Below, one piece after another: positions 27,906 to 38,137 of a stretch of 64,000 nucleotides of DNA. The first letter of the stretch is position 1; each line of letters starts with the position of its first letter. The translations under genes and the position numbers were made by a program. Source of the DNA: Gammaproteobacteria bacterium (lineage in GTDB: Bacteria; Pseudomonadota; Gammaproteobacteria; JAJFJF01); NCBI GenBank assembly GCA_021774255.1, contig JAJFJF010000040.1, positions 58,324 to 122,323 on the forward strand, read 5' to 3'. The notes under the pieces were generated by a model that saw only the letters and a list, made by a program, of their open reading frames with translations, made no database searches and was not told the DNA's origin.

Positions 27906-30900
27906 ATGCTTGGCGCCCCATTTACTATGACCTTGGCCACCACCGTGAACATGGTCACCAGCAGCACCACCTTTAGCACTTGATGAACCTGAACCAGAAC
28001 CACCTTGGCCGCCAGTACCTTTTGCTGGATTACCGCCTGAGGTACCTCCACCTGCACCCATTTTATTTGAACCTTTATCGTCAACCGTTGAGGCGCTTGA
28101 GCTTTCTGAACTACTGTCACCACTTGCCTTCTTCTCTAAACCTCTTAGCGTCTCGCAAGTGCGAGCAACATCATCGCATCCTTTCGCTGAATGGAAAGCG
28201 TCTGGGGTGATTTGGTTTGTATGTGCTTTGATGTTTGCTAATGTATGCTTATCTGGTTTACTGAGTCCTGCTCCTTCTAGCTTACCGATTCTTTGAGCAA
28301 GATCCTCTTTAATATCATCCGTATTAAACCCTAAATTTGTAGCCACCTGATCTAACCTGCCATGCACATCTGCATGCAAATTATGTGTTTTAATAGCACC
28401 TTCGCATTCCGCAATTATACCACGTGCTGGATCGAAGGCAGGATTGCCAGCAACACTATTATCAATTGCGTCTACCACACGATTTAGTGCATCGGCATAT
28501 TTTTTATCTGGACTAAAATATCTGTCATACAGGCTATCTGTTTTAACAGCCAGATCTTCCACGCTAGCAGCGGTGTTAGCCGTCATGCCTGCTTGCATAA
28601 TACCATTGAGTTCACGATCATGGCTGTGAATGCCTTGCTCAGCAAAGGCCGCCTTTAACTCGCGTGCCTCGTCTCTAATCTCATAGGCTTCATGTGCATA
28701 AGTATCATGTAAAGATGTTTTGAGAGCTTCCATATTTTCAGGAGAGAATCTATCAGGACTTCCTAGATCATTGATGTTATCACGTGCTTCATTCACTTTA
28801 TCAATATCACCCTGTAGTTTGTCTTGCATTCCTCCAGGCATCAACGCTTCCTGCTTCTCTAAATGTGCGTCAAATGCTTGTGATTCCTGTAAAAGCTGAT
28901 CATTTTGGGTGGCATGAGAGAGCACATCTGCCATTTTGTTAAGTTCTGTATTGTCTAGATTAGCAGAAGGCTTAGCATCAACGGCGCCATCAATCTTATC
29001 AGTGTAGATTTGCTGCAAAGCTGCTTGATCGGCTGCGGAGACATGAAGCTCATCAATATGCGTTCGATCATCCATGATGCCATCGATCTTAGTACAGAAT
29101 GCTCTCATTGCTACCTGCTCATCATGCTGTGCGGTATGAATAGCAGCTGATTTCTCTTCTGAAAGCGCTTTACCTTGAATCAGATCTTTGCTGGCCGCAT
29201 CGAAGGCATGGCTGGCTGCTTTGAAAGTTTGATCGTCCAATACACCCGCACGATGTGCCATATCGAGATGGTCAGCTGCCACATTGTAGTCAAGGCGTTG
29301 GTGTAGGTTGCCGAGTTTAGCGAAATTATTCAGCTGGGCATTTGAAAAAGAGGTGCCAGCAGGGGCTGCCATATCAGCATGCGCAGTGCGAAGTAATTTT
29401 TCATCGGCAGAGGAAATATGCCCTTTGTACTCAGTATCAGGGCGGATTTCACCTTTATCGGTCATGATCGCATCGTGATGACCTTTTGCATTATCCATGG
29501 CATGCTGCTGAAGCGGGCCAGCGACAGCGGCAAGATGTGCCGTGGCATCCGCATAAGCGGTTGCATCTACATTTTCACCACGATCATGCGCTTGCACGAT
29601 TTGAAGATCATCTTTCCACTGGGCAACATCAGCGGCGGTGGCGGCGTGTGTGCCTCCGAGGCCATCAGCGTCTGGTACTTGCACCTTCCCGACCATATCA
29701 ATCGGAGCGACATCTTGTATAAGCGCGCCTACGGCGGTACCGTCGCGGCCAACATGCTGATGACTTGCACCATTAATAATGTGATCAACTGCTGCGGCAT
29801 CGCTTTCAAAGCTGTTGCTCGCACCTAAGGTTGAAACCGCCGCCGCGGTCGCGATACCGGCACCTTTTGCACCACCCAATACATCGTAGTTGCCTTTTGC
29901 ACGGATCGCATCGTGGCCAGTATGGTTTTCAGGTAAACCCTGCCCGACAGGTGCATTAGGATCAAGTTTTTCAAAGCGTGCGCTTTCGTGATCAGAGGTG
30001 ATGCCTAAGCTGCTGTTGATGGCAGCATTTGATTGCGCCTGCATTTCTTCTTCTGGCTGACGATGTATGGCTGTGATGTCAGCTGGCATCATTCCTGCCT
30101 GATTAATGTCATTTTCAGCCTGCAGTCTTAAGTCAGCTTCAGATAAACCTTCATCAAATCCTCTGATTTCATCCATTCTTTCTTGAATTAAACCTTCTCT
30201 TGCAGGATCATTTTGGTCAACCATATTAGCCATAATATTCTGAGGAGTACTTTCGGTAGTATGGTTGACAGCCACAAGCCCTGGGCTGCCTCGCAAGCCA
30301 CTGTCGCCCAGCACTTGGCCTGGTTGTGCAGTATCAACAGAAGCACCATGCATATGTGCAACATCATGCGTTGCTTGCTGCATGACTGCAGGAGAGTGAT
30401 AGCCTCCTGTTCCCGCTGCATTAGCAGGATCAATCTGATCAGCACGTGCAGCAATTAACGGCACATTATTTGTATCGCGAATTGCATCTGCTTGTGCACG
30501 CCAGTTACCATCAGCATAGGTCGGCGCCATACCCATTGGAGCAGGTGCAGCGGCATTGCCTGCTCCTGCAGCAGCGGGTGCTCCTGCATGTGCAGCGGCG
30601 GCACCGGCTGCTGCGCCTACTCCCGCACCAACGGCGGCGGCTGCAGCGGCCCCCCCTACGCCGACTCCCGCGCCAACGGGCGCTGCAGCGGCAGGTGCTT
30701 GCGTGGTGGCCTCTTGATAGTTTTGTACAAAACCACCGTCTACCATACGTTGTAATTCAAGACTTTCTTCACGTGTGGCATTATTGCCTTTTTCGACCAA
30801 CTCATTGTATCGGTTAAAATTGCCGCGGGCTGCAATTTGCTCATCATTTAAAGGCACACTTCGATAGCCTTTTGTTTCACCTACAGCAGAAGCGGCTGAA

Positions 30901-33209
30901 TGACTACCATCTGCATTCAGCACTGAGCCTGTATCAACATTACGCTCTGCACCCTGTGTAGCAGATGCGCCCGTCTCACCAAATCGTGGCACATGGTGCG
31001 AGAGGCCACCCTGGTTGCCATCAAGGTGACGTGGATTCGCATAGGGCAAGTTGGCAGCGGCGCCTTGCATCGCATTCTGCCTTTCTGATGGGGTTAAATG
31101 CCCTTCGCCACGATCAATTTTTGCTTGGTTGGCTGTCACCACGGCTGCTTGCACATGCTGGTTATTGGCTGCCTCACGGCGGCCCATTTCTTTAATTTGT
31201 GATAAAGGGCCACCGGGTGCATTCATTTTTGCTTCATGCGATGCGCGAGCGTTTCGGTCATGCATTTCAGAAACAGCTTGATCGCGTGCTCTTGATTCTG
31301 CCTCACCATCCATGCCTCCGTGCCAGCGACCTTTTGCATCCGTATGACCTTTTTGCCAATTGCCATAATTGCCTGAAATGGTTTTGCCAATACGATCAGA
31401 GGCGCCGCCTCCGCTGCCTGAGCCACCCATGCCATCGAGCGTACGCATCGCTTGTCTGTCTTCGATACCGCTACTACCAATTTTTGCCAACCTTCTATCA
31501 GGTAAGCCCATCGAACCAAAGCCGATTTTGCCGTTACCGTGATCCATCATGCTGCGGCCGCCCTGGCCTTTTGTTCTGCCCAATTGACCTGAAGCAATGG
31601 CTTGCTGGCCATCACCCGCCGCGTGGCTCATGTTGCCCAGCAAACGACCCAATAGCATGGTCGAACCGGTTAATAAACCAAATGCGAGTACAGGGGCAAG
31701 TGTGCCTAACCAGCTGCTGATTGCCATAAATTTAGCGGTTTGCGCGGTCATGGCAAAGCGGTTACCTAGGGTAATATTGCCCGTGCCTTGGGTGGCACTG
31801 TAGTCCGGACTTGCGATTGAAACGATCATATCGGTAAACCAATAAAGCATCAGCGAGTTGCAGATAGCCATGGTGATTAAGCAAGCCGGGAACCAAGCCA
31901 GCATCAACATATAAGAAGAAAAGACTTTACTGCCTGCGCCTGGAATAAAGAGGGCCAATAAGACAATAGGACCAAGTGCAATAATTAAAATTTGCATGAC
32001 AGAATAGAAATAACCCGAGGTCGCAAAAGTAGTACGGGCTGCACCGGTTTGTTGAATTTCCATGCCACGCGAGTCACTGTTGTTGGCGAGTTTCATGGCA
32101 ATCACGCCTGAGCCCGTGATTTGCGCCATTTGGTTTGGCATTTGATAATTGATCAAATTCACCATGGCCGCTTGTCGAATAAAAAGATCGTTATATTCAG
32201 GACCTGGGGCGCCAAACGAGTACCGCATGAATTCACTGAAATAGTCTTTCACCTTTGTCATATCGACGCCCAAGGCTGTTGAATTAGCTGATTGCTGCGT
32301 ACCCATTTTTTTGTCTATAAACGCACGCCATATACCGGAAGCGTACTCGTCATCTAGATCTTTTTGCAGTTGGGCAGCCATGTCTTTACACAGCACTGTC
32401 TCCATATTACTGCCCGCTTTGCCAGCGCCACTGCTCCCCCCACTGGTCTGGGCTTTCTTGTTGTAATACTTTGTGAGCATCCCTTCAGCATGCTGAGTCG
32501 TTCTTTCGGAGAATAGCGTCCAGAGATCGGAACTGTTTCTCACATCATTGGGATCAATCAGTTGTCTGTAGAGTAAGGGTGACACACAATCAACAATATA
32601 ACGTGATACGTTATTGGTGAAATCTTGATCACTAAAGCGCATTTCTGCTGCGTCAATAACCATCTGCGCACCTAAGCCGAAGGCAGAACGCTCATTCACT
32701 TCCGGGAAATGTTGTGATTTTACAGGCGCCAAATATTGGGTAAACATACGCGCCATATATTGACCGATGGTCGAAAAGATAGAGGCAGGCAATACCAAGA
32801 TAGCAGGCACACCTCTTACGACAGAAGAATTAGGGGTAACGAAATCTTTGATGGTGACATCTGCTTTAATCGTGAAGGCAGCAGACATAAAAATAAGTAA
32901 GATGATATAACGGATAAATTTCCTAAAACCGAAAATGGGATCGCTTAAGAAATGGAACATCACGGCCACAAAACCAAGTAACGCAAACACCGATACCGCA
33001 GACATATAGGCTTTGCTGTTCACCATTAACTCAATACCGATAAAGGCTTGACGCAACATGGCCGCATTCCCCACACCATAGACTTCCCATGCGCCACCAT
33101 CCGGGCCTGGGATCGTCGCCGCCAGGGCTTCTGTGGGGAAGAAGACCATGGCTGCCATCACGCCTGCGAGCAGGAAAGTGATGTGTTTGAGTTTGGTTAA
33201 GGTGTGCAT
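27900..33209 (-). CDS. traG: F-type conjugation protein TraG, giant form
   Basis: 1,769 residues against about 940 in the F plasmid. A signal-like first helix (residues 8-30) is followed by a TraG N-terminal domain to about residue 480 with helices near 60-85, 92-110, 395-420 and 430-455; this part acts in pilus assembly at the inner membrane. From about 560 the protein is a long, soluble, Asp/Ala/His-rich extension with repeated coil-like segments, including a pure Ala/Gly linker (about 835-893) and a Gly/Ser-rich, basic end. In F, the TraG C-terminus faces the recipient for mating-pair stabilisation. The extension here is of unknown role. The gene is the last of the cluster and has its own 354-base leader. 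Confidence 0.85.
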   Translation of the reverse strand: MHTLTKLKHITFLLAGVMAAMVFFPTEALAATIPGPDGGAWEVYGVGNAAMLRQAFIGIELMVNSKAYMSAVSVFALLGFVAVMFHFLSDPIFGFRKFIRYIILLIFMSAAFTIKADVTIKDFVTPNSSVVRGVPAILVLPASIFSTIGQYMARMFTQYLAPVKSQHFPEVNERSAFGLGAQMVIDAAEMRFSDQDFTNNVSRYIVDCVSPLLYRQLIDPNDVRNSSDLWTLFSERTTQHAEGMLTKYYNKKAQTSGGSSGAGKAGSNMETVLCKDMAAQLQKDLDDEYASGIWRAFIDKKMGTQQSANSTALGVDMTKVKDYFSEFMRYSFGAPGPEYNDLFIRQAAMVNLINYQMPNQMAQITGSGVIAMKLANNSDSRGMEIQQTGAARTTFATSGYFYSVMQILIIALGPIVLLALFIPGAGSKVFSSYMLMLAWFPACLITMAICNSLMLYWFTDMIVSIASPDYSATQGTGNITLGNRFAMTAQTAKFMAISSWLGTLAPVLAFGLLTGSTMLLGRLLGNMSHAAGDGQQAIASGQLGRTKGQGGRSMMDHGNGKIGFGSMGLPDRRLAKIGSSGIEDRQAMRTLDGMGGSGSGGGASDRIGKTISGNYGNWQKGHTDAKGRWHGGMDGEAESRARDQAVSEMHDRNARASHEAKMNAPGGPLSQIKEMGRREAANNQHVQAAVVTANQAKIDRGEGHLTPSERQNAMQGAAANLPYANPRHLDGNQGGLSHHVPRFGETGASATQGAERNVDTGSVLNADGSHSAASAVGETKGYRSVPLNDEQIAARGNFNRYNELVEKGNNATREESLELQRMVDGGFVQNYQEATTQAPAAAAPVGAGVGVGGAAAAAAVGAGVGAAAGAAAAHAGAPAAAGAGNAAAPAPMGMAPTYADGNWRAQADAIRDTNNVPLIAARADQIDPANAAGTGGYHSPAVMQQATHDVAHMHGASVDTAQPGQVLGDSGLRGSPGLVAVNHTTESTPQNIMANMVDQNDPAREGLIQERMDEIRGFDEGLSEADLRLQAENDINQAGMMPADITAIHRQPEEEMQAQSNAAINSSLGITSDHESARFEKLDPNAPVGQGLPENHTGHDAIRAKGNYDVLGGAKGAGIATAAAVSTLGASNSFESDAAAVDHIINGASHQHVGRDGTAVGALIQDVAPIDMVGKVQVPDADGLGGTHAATAADVAQWKDDLQIVQAHDRGENVDATAYADATAHLAAVAGPLQQHAMDNAKGHHDAIMTDKGEIRPDTEYKGHISSADEKLLRTAHADMAAPAGTSFSNAQLNNFAKLGNLHQRLDYNVAADHLDMAHRAGVLDDQTFKAASHAFDAASKDLIQGKALSEEKSAAIHTAQHDEQVAMRAFCTKIDGIMDDRTHIDELHVSAADQAALQQIYTDKIDGAVDAKPSANLDNTELNKMADVLSHATQNDQLLQESQAFDAHLEKQEALMPGGMQDKLQGDIDKVNEARDNINDLGSPDRFSPENMEALKTSLHDTYAHEAYEIRDEARELKAAFAEQGIHSHDRELNGIMQAGMTANTAASVEDLAVKTDSLYDRYFSPDKKYADALNRVVDAIDNSVAGNPAFDPARGIIAECEGAIKTHNLHADVHGRLDQVATNLGFNTDDIKEDLAQRIGKLEGAGLSKPDKHTLANIKAHTNQITPDAFHSAKGCDDVARTCETLRGLEKKASGDSSSESSSASTVDDKGSNKMGAGGGTSGGNPAKGTGGQGGSGSGSSSAKGGAAGDHVHGGGQGHSKWGAKHK

Positions 33210-33563
33210 TGTTTATCGATCAACTCTATTTTTAGCTGCAGGCGGTTTTTATGGCCGCGCGCAGCAATAGGCAAAGCAATACTAAGGTGCTTTACCTGCT
33301 TTATTCGGTTTTTTGGGATTTATTATTATTATGATGGGCGTCTAGGCTGCGACGCGTTGGGTGTGAGGAGAACAAGCTTTATAAGAACGACAAAGCTGTA
33401 ATACAAAGAACCCCTCACCCCGGCCCTCTCCCCTTAGAGGGGAGAGGGAGGTATCCTTTCAGTTAGGGAGATATCCTTTCAAGTTATGTCCCCCATTAAA
33501 AGGGAGATATTCTCTTAATCTATGCTGCTCTTCCCCAAGGGAAGAGCGCTAAGTTCTCTTTGA
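33210..33563. other. traG leader with REP-like palindromes
   Basis: This gap holds no gene. From the traG side it has an ATT-repeat tract (33318-33332), a REP-like unit (33411-33448, CCCCTCACCCCGG then arms CCCTCTCCCCT/AGGGGAGAGGG), a weaker GTCCCCC...AGGGAGA repeat near 33489-33507, and a 9-base perfect hairpin (33527-33547, arms GCTCTTCCC) just after the regulator stop. The last may end the regulator transcript. The traG promoter should lie between about 33230 and 33400, but I cannot pick one with confidence. Confidence 0.6.
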
Positions 33564-34640
33564 TTAGCCGGCAACGAGCTTGCGTTGCAGCGAATCAACG
33601 TAACGTTGGATTTCTAATAAGGTACGGCTACCAGGGCGTGTTTGATTATTCTTCCAACGAGAAATGGTCATACGACTCACGCCTAAGGTTTCGGCAATAC
33701 TGGCATAGCTGGCACTGCCCAAGCCGAGCTGTGTTGCCCAACGTTCGATAATGTCAGACATTGATTCTTCTTGCGTCCACTCGGTATCAGGCTCATCACC
33801 TGACATCTCGTAGCTTAATAACAAGTCACGCGCGGATTTAATAATATGCACGGGTGTTGAGGCACGACCATATTCATATGAGCGCAAACGTTCATAATCA
33901 ATATGCAACATTTCAGCGAATTCACGCTGGGTTAAGCATAACTTATTACGTATTGTTTTTATTTCTTCGTGATCGTTAGACACAGGCTTCACCGGGATGC
34001 TACGACGACGTGCTGCTCGCTTTGTCGTCTTGTTAATGGAATCGTCTTCCTTCAATAAACGGTTAAACTTATTTTTCGCATTCTCCAACAGAGACTGCGA
34101 AATAATGCGTCCTGCAAAATTCGTGTCACGTACCATGTAACTGATTTTTTCACCGACGGTGTTCACGCCTAGTCGGTTTTTCATGAAAAAAGCACCGGAT
34201 TCAAACAGTGCCGTTGAATATAGGTAATTTAAGAATGTGCCTCGGCTGGTGTCGTAGCGATCTAATAACGTGGTAATACACAGTATTTGTAAATACTGGC
34301 TAAAATCTTCAATCAGATAACGCTCGCGCGCCCTGCGACGATTGGCAACACTGAGCGCAATTCTATCACAATGTGGCTTCATTTTTCTAGCTAACTTATT
34401 GGTGTCTATCTTTTGCTCAAAATAGTCACTGACCGCCATATCAATGGTATTGGTCTCGAGTGCGTCTGCAAACAGCTTATCGCCACCCTTTTCGTTGCTA
34501 TTGTTATCCATTTCAAGATCATCGTCTAAGTCATGATCAACATAGTCTACCGCACCCGGAACAGCAGAAGACAGGCCATCATCAGTGCTATTGCCTGAAT
34601 CTAGAATATTGTCATAATTATCAAGTAAATATGTATTCAT
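33564..34640 (-). CDS. Double helix-turn-helix regulator of the T4SS region
   Basis: 358 residues. An acidic N-terminus (residues 1-60, Asp-rich) is followed by a helical segment in which DRYDTSRGTFLNYLYSTA near residue 140 recalls sigma-70 region 2. Then come an XRE-type HTH (LCLTQREFAEMLHIDYERL, near 235) and a second HTH at the C-terminus (ASIAETLGVSRMTISRWKN, near 322). The sigma-like resemblance is weak and a core-polymerase role is speculation; sequence-specific DNA binding is well supported. It is the last gene of a three-gene operon (from 36246). Repeated TAACGAT/ATCGTTA sites before that operon could be its operators. Confidence 0.65.
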   Translation of the reverse strand: MNTYLLDNYDNILDSGNSTDDGLSSAVPGAVDYVDHDLDDDLEMDNNSNEKGGDKLFADALETNTIDMAVSDYFEQKIDTNKLARKMKPHCDRIALSVANRRRARERYLIEDFSQYLQILCITTLLDRYDTSRGTFLNYLYSTALFESGAFFMKNRLGVNTVGEKISYMVRDTNFAGRIISQSLLENAKNKFNRLLKEDDSINKTTKRAARRRSIPVKPVSNDHEEIKTIRNKLCLTQREFAEMLHIDYERLRSYEYGRASTPVHIIKSARDLLLSYEMSGDEPDTEWTQEESMSDIIERWATQLGLGSASYASIAETLGVSRMTISRWKNNQTRPGSRTLLEIQRYVDSLQRKLVAG

Positions 34641-34652
34641 TTCTATTCTATC

Positions 34653-35432
34653 TTATGCAGGTATTGTCATACCATGCTCAATCGTTGCCACATAATCACT
34701 TGTTAACTGTGGCGCATGTACGGGTATGTTATCACACTTACTAATGAAACTTAAGGCCAAATTGCACAATCGCTGGGCTTCAAAAGGCAGCTCGTGGAAT
34801 AAGGCATAACGGCTGAGGACCAACGCACTCTTACGGCCGTCAATCTCTTGATTTTTATAAACTTTCTTTTCAGGCGCGTCCACCAGACAGAGCAAGGTGG
34901 CTAGACTTAATATCGTTAAATATTCGGTACTCAGCTCATTGCTTGCTTGTTCCAACATACGGCGCGCCACCACAATCGCGGCATCATCGAGCTGTAAGTC
35001 TTGGTTACCACAGCGAAAAAGCTTACCTGGCTGGTGCTCGAGTGTATTAAAGAGCGCAGCGATCACCCCCCCTTTGGCGATAGGCACATTCAGGGCCTTT
35101 TCAAGGCGACTGGCAGAACGCGCCAATTCTGGGGCAGGAGGAAGCGCGACGACGCGATGTAAGGGGACGCGGCCTAGGGTGCTGCGCTGTAATAAATGCG
35201 CTTTAGGGGCCAGCTGCTTCAAATGGCGACGTCGGGAAATTGTGGCATAAATAAAAGGCAAAGCAGCCGCAATGACGCTGACCAGCAGGAGTATTTGGAG
35301 TATGCCCCACGCACGCCCTATGCCAGCACCCAACACATCATCACTGAAGAAATACCATAGCGCCATCCCCACCACAAACCAAAAGAGTGCGACGACCACC
35401 ACGGAGCTGACAATAGGATTACGGATATTCAT
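34653..35432 (-). CDS. Unknown T4SS-linked membrane protein
   Basis: 259 residues. Two membrane helices (about 10-30 and 43-63) are followed by a basic cytosolic stretch (RRRHLKQLAPK) and a mostly helical soluble domain with no motif I recognise. The topology, two N-terminal helices then a cytosolic domain, recalls inner-membrane partners of coupling proteins such as DotM/TrbA, but I see no sequence proof. It lies between the 260-residue gene and the regulator, two genes downstream of traD, with gaps of 31 and 12 bases, so it is cotranscribed with both. Confidence 0.6.
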   Translation of the reverse strand: MNIRNPIVSSVVVVALFWFVVGMALWYFFSDDVLGAGIGRAWGILQILLLVSVIAAALPFIYATISRRRHLKQLAPKAHLLQRSTLGRVPLHRVVALPPAPELARSASRLEKALNVPIAKGGVIAALFNTLEHQPGKLFRCGNQDLQLDDAAIVVARRMLEQASNELSTEYLTILSLATLLCLVDAPEKKVYKNQEIDGRKSALVLSRYALFHELPFEAQRLCNLALSFISKCDNIPVHAPQLTSDYVATIEHGMTIPA

Positions 35433-35463
35433 GGGTATTTTCTCAAGATTCGCTCAGGCTAGC

Positions 35464-36246
35464 TTAAAAGAAACCGCGCCCTAAAATGTACCAGCGATCC
35501 AATTGCTGCGAGATAATGCCTTTATCCGATAAGGTACGTAATGCTTCCGGCGATGCGAACTGCAACAGCTCTTCTGTTTCAATGCTGGGACGTTCCCAAA
35601 TGGCTTGCACAACTTGCTCACCATGCAGTGGCGCATGAAATTGTGCGGCGCTTTTAATAAAGAAAGGCACGGGGTGCAAAAAGCCTGGCAGCTTTTCATC
35701 AAAGCAAGCCATGCGCTCAAAAAATTCCATTTGCACGCGTACACGAATAGCATCTGCACGTGCTTCTAAAATAGAACAGGCTAAATCTAAAGAGATCTCA
35801 TCTTCCATCGACGCCGCGAAAATCCAGCGCAAGCTGGTTTGCTGATCGTAGGCACGGGAGACTTTGTGATAGCACGCACGCGCGCGATCGCGCACAAGCT
35901 TAAAAGCAACACGTTCAGGACCTTCGTCGTAATCTTCTTCAGTGATCCGACCGCTTACTGTGTCCTTTTTCTTTTTTCGGTGAGGCTGGGGTAGATCTCC
36001 GAATAAGGTTTGAACAAGTTCTTTATCCAGACTTGATGAGCCCGAATGACCTTTCGGCTCATCCATATCATCCAACTCAAGACCGTCGAAACCAGGAAGT
36101 CCATCATCGGAAAAATAACTTTCCCAAAAATCGCCACGAGTACCGATATTATCAGTAGCCTCGTCGGCGTAATCAACAGTAGCAAAGCTACTACTATCGC
36201 TATCCAAATTAAATGACTCTCGTTCACCATAATGTAAATCGCTCAT
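35464..36246 (-). CDS. Unknown soluble T4SS-linked protein
   Basis: 260 residues, very acidic N-terminal 90 residues (DSDSSSFATVDYADEATDN and more), then a basic patch RKKKKD and a helical domain (residues 110-260) ending in a possible winged-helix-like segment (LLQFASPEALRTLSDKGII...RWYIL). No signal peptide or membrane helix. The acidic N-terminus resembles that of the downstream regulator, so the two may share a partner. First gene of the three-gene operon after traD. No function can be assigned. Confidence 0.6.
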   Translation of the reverse strand: MSDLHYGERESFNLDSDSSSFATVDYADEATDNIGTRGDFWESYFSDDGLPGFDGLELDDMDEPKGHSGSSSLDKELVQTLFGDLPQPHRKKKKDTVSGRITEEDYDEGPERVAFKLVRDRARACYHKVSRAYDQQTSLRWIFAASMEDEISLDLACSILEARADAIRVRVQMEFFERMACFDEKLPGFLHPVPFFIKSAAQFHAPLHGEQVVQAIWERPSIETEELLQFASPEALRTLSDKGIISQQLDRWYILGRGFF

Positions 36247-36283
36247 GATTAAAAACCCTGTTTTTCAAGAGACTGCTTCTGTT

Positions 36284-36352
36284 CGTTATCGTAACGTATT
36301 GTTACTATCGTCTCTTGTATCGTTATGTTAACGATAGGTCTTCCTTAACGAT
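36284..36352. promoter_or_regulatory. Cluster of TAACGAT-type palindromes, probable operator
   Basis: The 145-base gap between traD and the next operon contains a perfect 8-base palindrome TATCGTTA-TGT-TAACGATA (36318-36336), a further TAACGAT half-site at 36346-36352, and GTAAC-GTATT-GTTAC (36291-36305) with flanking TATCG units. Such repeated half-sites 5' of an operon that ends in an HTH regulator suggest autoregulation. An ATT repeat follows at 36356-36367. Confidence 0.5.
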
Positions 36353-36391
36353 TATATTATTATTATTGTGATCCCTGAGGTTAAACTAAAT

Positions 36392-38137
36392 TTACTCAGT
36401 ATTATTATCTATATACTGCTCTGAATTTTCGTACAGACTCATCCCCTTAACAAATTGAGGTGTGACTGGTCGGTTGATGCGAATATGTTCTACATGACAT
36501 GTATATGACTCATCAAACGATAACATCGGGATACGGATATTATAAATTTCCGAACCACCAAACAACACGATTGCCTCACCTTGTGATAAGGCTTTTAAAT
36601 CATCCGCTGACACACGGTACAATTCCTGTTCCGATTCCGAAAAATTAATGCCGTAACTACTACCTTGCCCCTGCTCAGGATCAGCGCTCATTGCTTGTGC
36701 GCTTGAACTTTCGCCGCTGGAGGTTGACAAACTGCGGGTTACTGCAAATTCTTTACCGATTAATTCTGCACACTCATCGGCCGTGGCTTGCGTACCCACT
36801 TTGAAAAAAATCTTAGTCCATGTGTTACCTAATACCATTTCTGACAACTCTTCATTCACGGCTTTTAGGTTGGCTAAGGTTTGTACGGCGGGCAGCATCA
36901 TCACATGTGCTGAACGTGCTTGCTCAAACATGCGTGACCATGTGCCTGACACATAAGCCCCTGCCTCATCCATAAACGCTAAGGTAGGCGGCCATGGTTT
37001 TTTATCGGCGGGTATTTCTTGCAACTCAGCGATGGATGATCGTAAATCACTGACCATCATTTGGCCAAAATTCCCTGCAGCAATGTCCTTGCCCATAGTC
37101 GGAAGCATGACATAAACTATCTTCTTTTGCAATAGCGCTTCCGTTAGTTTGATGTCTGGATTATAGCTGCTTGTTATCTCACCAAAATTACCTGAACCAA
37201 ATGTAAACAGTCTGCCACCGATGCCACCAAAAATTTCTTTCATTTTTTTCGTGTCAATAAAACCTTTGAAATCTCTAAATTGATCGAGGAAAAGTGTGAG
37301 ATTTATTTTCTCATCGCACTCCGGTAAACGCCCTTCTAGCTCTTCCAATGCTTTCGTGTTCATGAGCAAAATAGAAAGGTCCATGAAGTTATACGCTAAA
37401 CCTAAGCGTTTAATCGCCGCCACAATCACAATAAGACCTTGGTTCGCTGCTTGCTTATAGTAATCCACTGCTGCATCGTCCACTGTCGAAGGAATAAGCG
37501 ATAAAATACGTGCAGCCACTTCATCGGGATCACCGTACAAAATTGGATTGTAGGTATTACTTTGTGAGGGCACACCTGGATTGATCACAAGCACATCGGC
37601 TTCACGACCAAAGTAACTCGCCATTTGATACACTTTCAACAAATCTGCACTATTTAATTTACCGTCAATTAAAACAGCGCCACCACCGCGCTCGATTTGT
37701 TGCATAAACAATAATGAGCCTGCCACGGTTTTACCCACACCCGATTGCCCCACAATGATCGCATGGCGCATTAAGTCATCATACGGCACATAAACGGGCT
37801 TGCCGCTATCCACTGTATACCCTAACATCAAGCCTTCTTTTTCGGGCTGACCATGCTTATCCACTTCAACCGGCAAGTGACCTGAGGGGCGCATTTTAGC
37901 CATACCCGTTGTTAAATACGGCGCATACAACCAACATTGCGCATAACGGCTGGCAATCCACCATACCGCGGGAAACATAAGCGCTGCTGCGGTTATTTTT
38001 TCCAGCAAGGGATAGCCTGTTTTTAGGAACGGACACAATAGTAAAATACTGATGGCCATTGCCGTCAACGCCAAGGCATCTTTGTGGCCTCCCAGACGTA
38101 ATTCGCGGGTGGCTTGCGCAAAACTAAATTTTCTCAT
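36392..38137 (-). CDS. traD: Type IV coupling protein TraD
   Basis: VirD4-class inner-membrane ATPase that brings substrates to the T4SS. Two N-terminal membrane helices (residues 22-38 and 48-66) precede the RecA-like domain with Walker A IIVGQSGVGKT near residue 130 and Walker B LAFMDEAGAY near 386. Its 581 residues are shorter than F TraD, lacking the long C-terminal tail that contacts the TraM relaxosome protein; no traM is seen here. The start overlaps the traN stop (ATGA). The last residues are polar, so the recruiting end may be different. Confidence 0.9.
   Translation of the reverse strand: MRKFSFAQATRELRLGGHKDALALTAMAISILLLCPFLKTGYPLLEKITAAALMFPAVWWIASRYAQCWLYAPYLTTGMAKMRPSGHLPVEVDKHGQPEKEGLMLGYTVDSGKPVYVPYDDLMRHAIIVGQSGVGKTVAGSLLFMQQIERGGGAVLIDGKLNSADLLKVYQMASYFGREADVLVINPGVPSQSNTYNPILYGDPDEVAARILSLIPSTVDDAAVDYYKQAANQGLIVIVAAIKRLGLAYNFMDLSILLMNTKALEELEGRLPECDEKINLTLFLDQFRDFKGFIDTKKMKEIFGGIGGRLFTFGSGNFGEITSSYNPDIKLTEALLQKKIVYVMLPTMGKDIAAGNFGQMMVSDLRSSIAELQEIPADKKPWPPTLAFMDEAGAYVSGTWSRMFEQARSAHVMMLPAVQTLANLKAVNEELSEMVLGNTWTKIFFKVGTQATADECAELIGKEFAVTRSLSTSSGESSSAQAMSADPEQGQGSSYGINFSESEQELYRVSADDLKALSQGEAIVLFGGSEIYNIRIPMLSFDESYTCHVEHIRINRPVTPQFVKGMSLYENSEQYIDNNTE

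Noticed and set aside
33411..33547. Rho-independent terminators at the CCCTCTCCCC palindromes
   Set aside because: Stems are strong but no T run follows on either strand, so REP-like is the better description.
35464..36246. Dot/Icm (T4BSS) genes
   Set aside because: The machine genes match F-type Tra proteins; the membrane protein beside this gene only resembles DotM in topology, with no sequence support.
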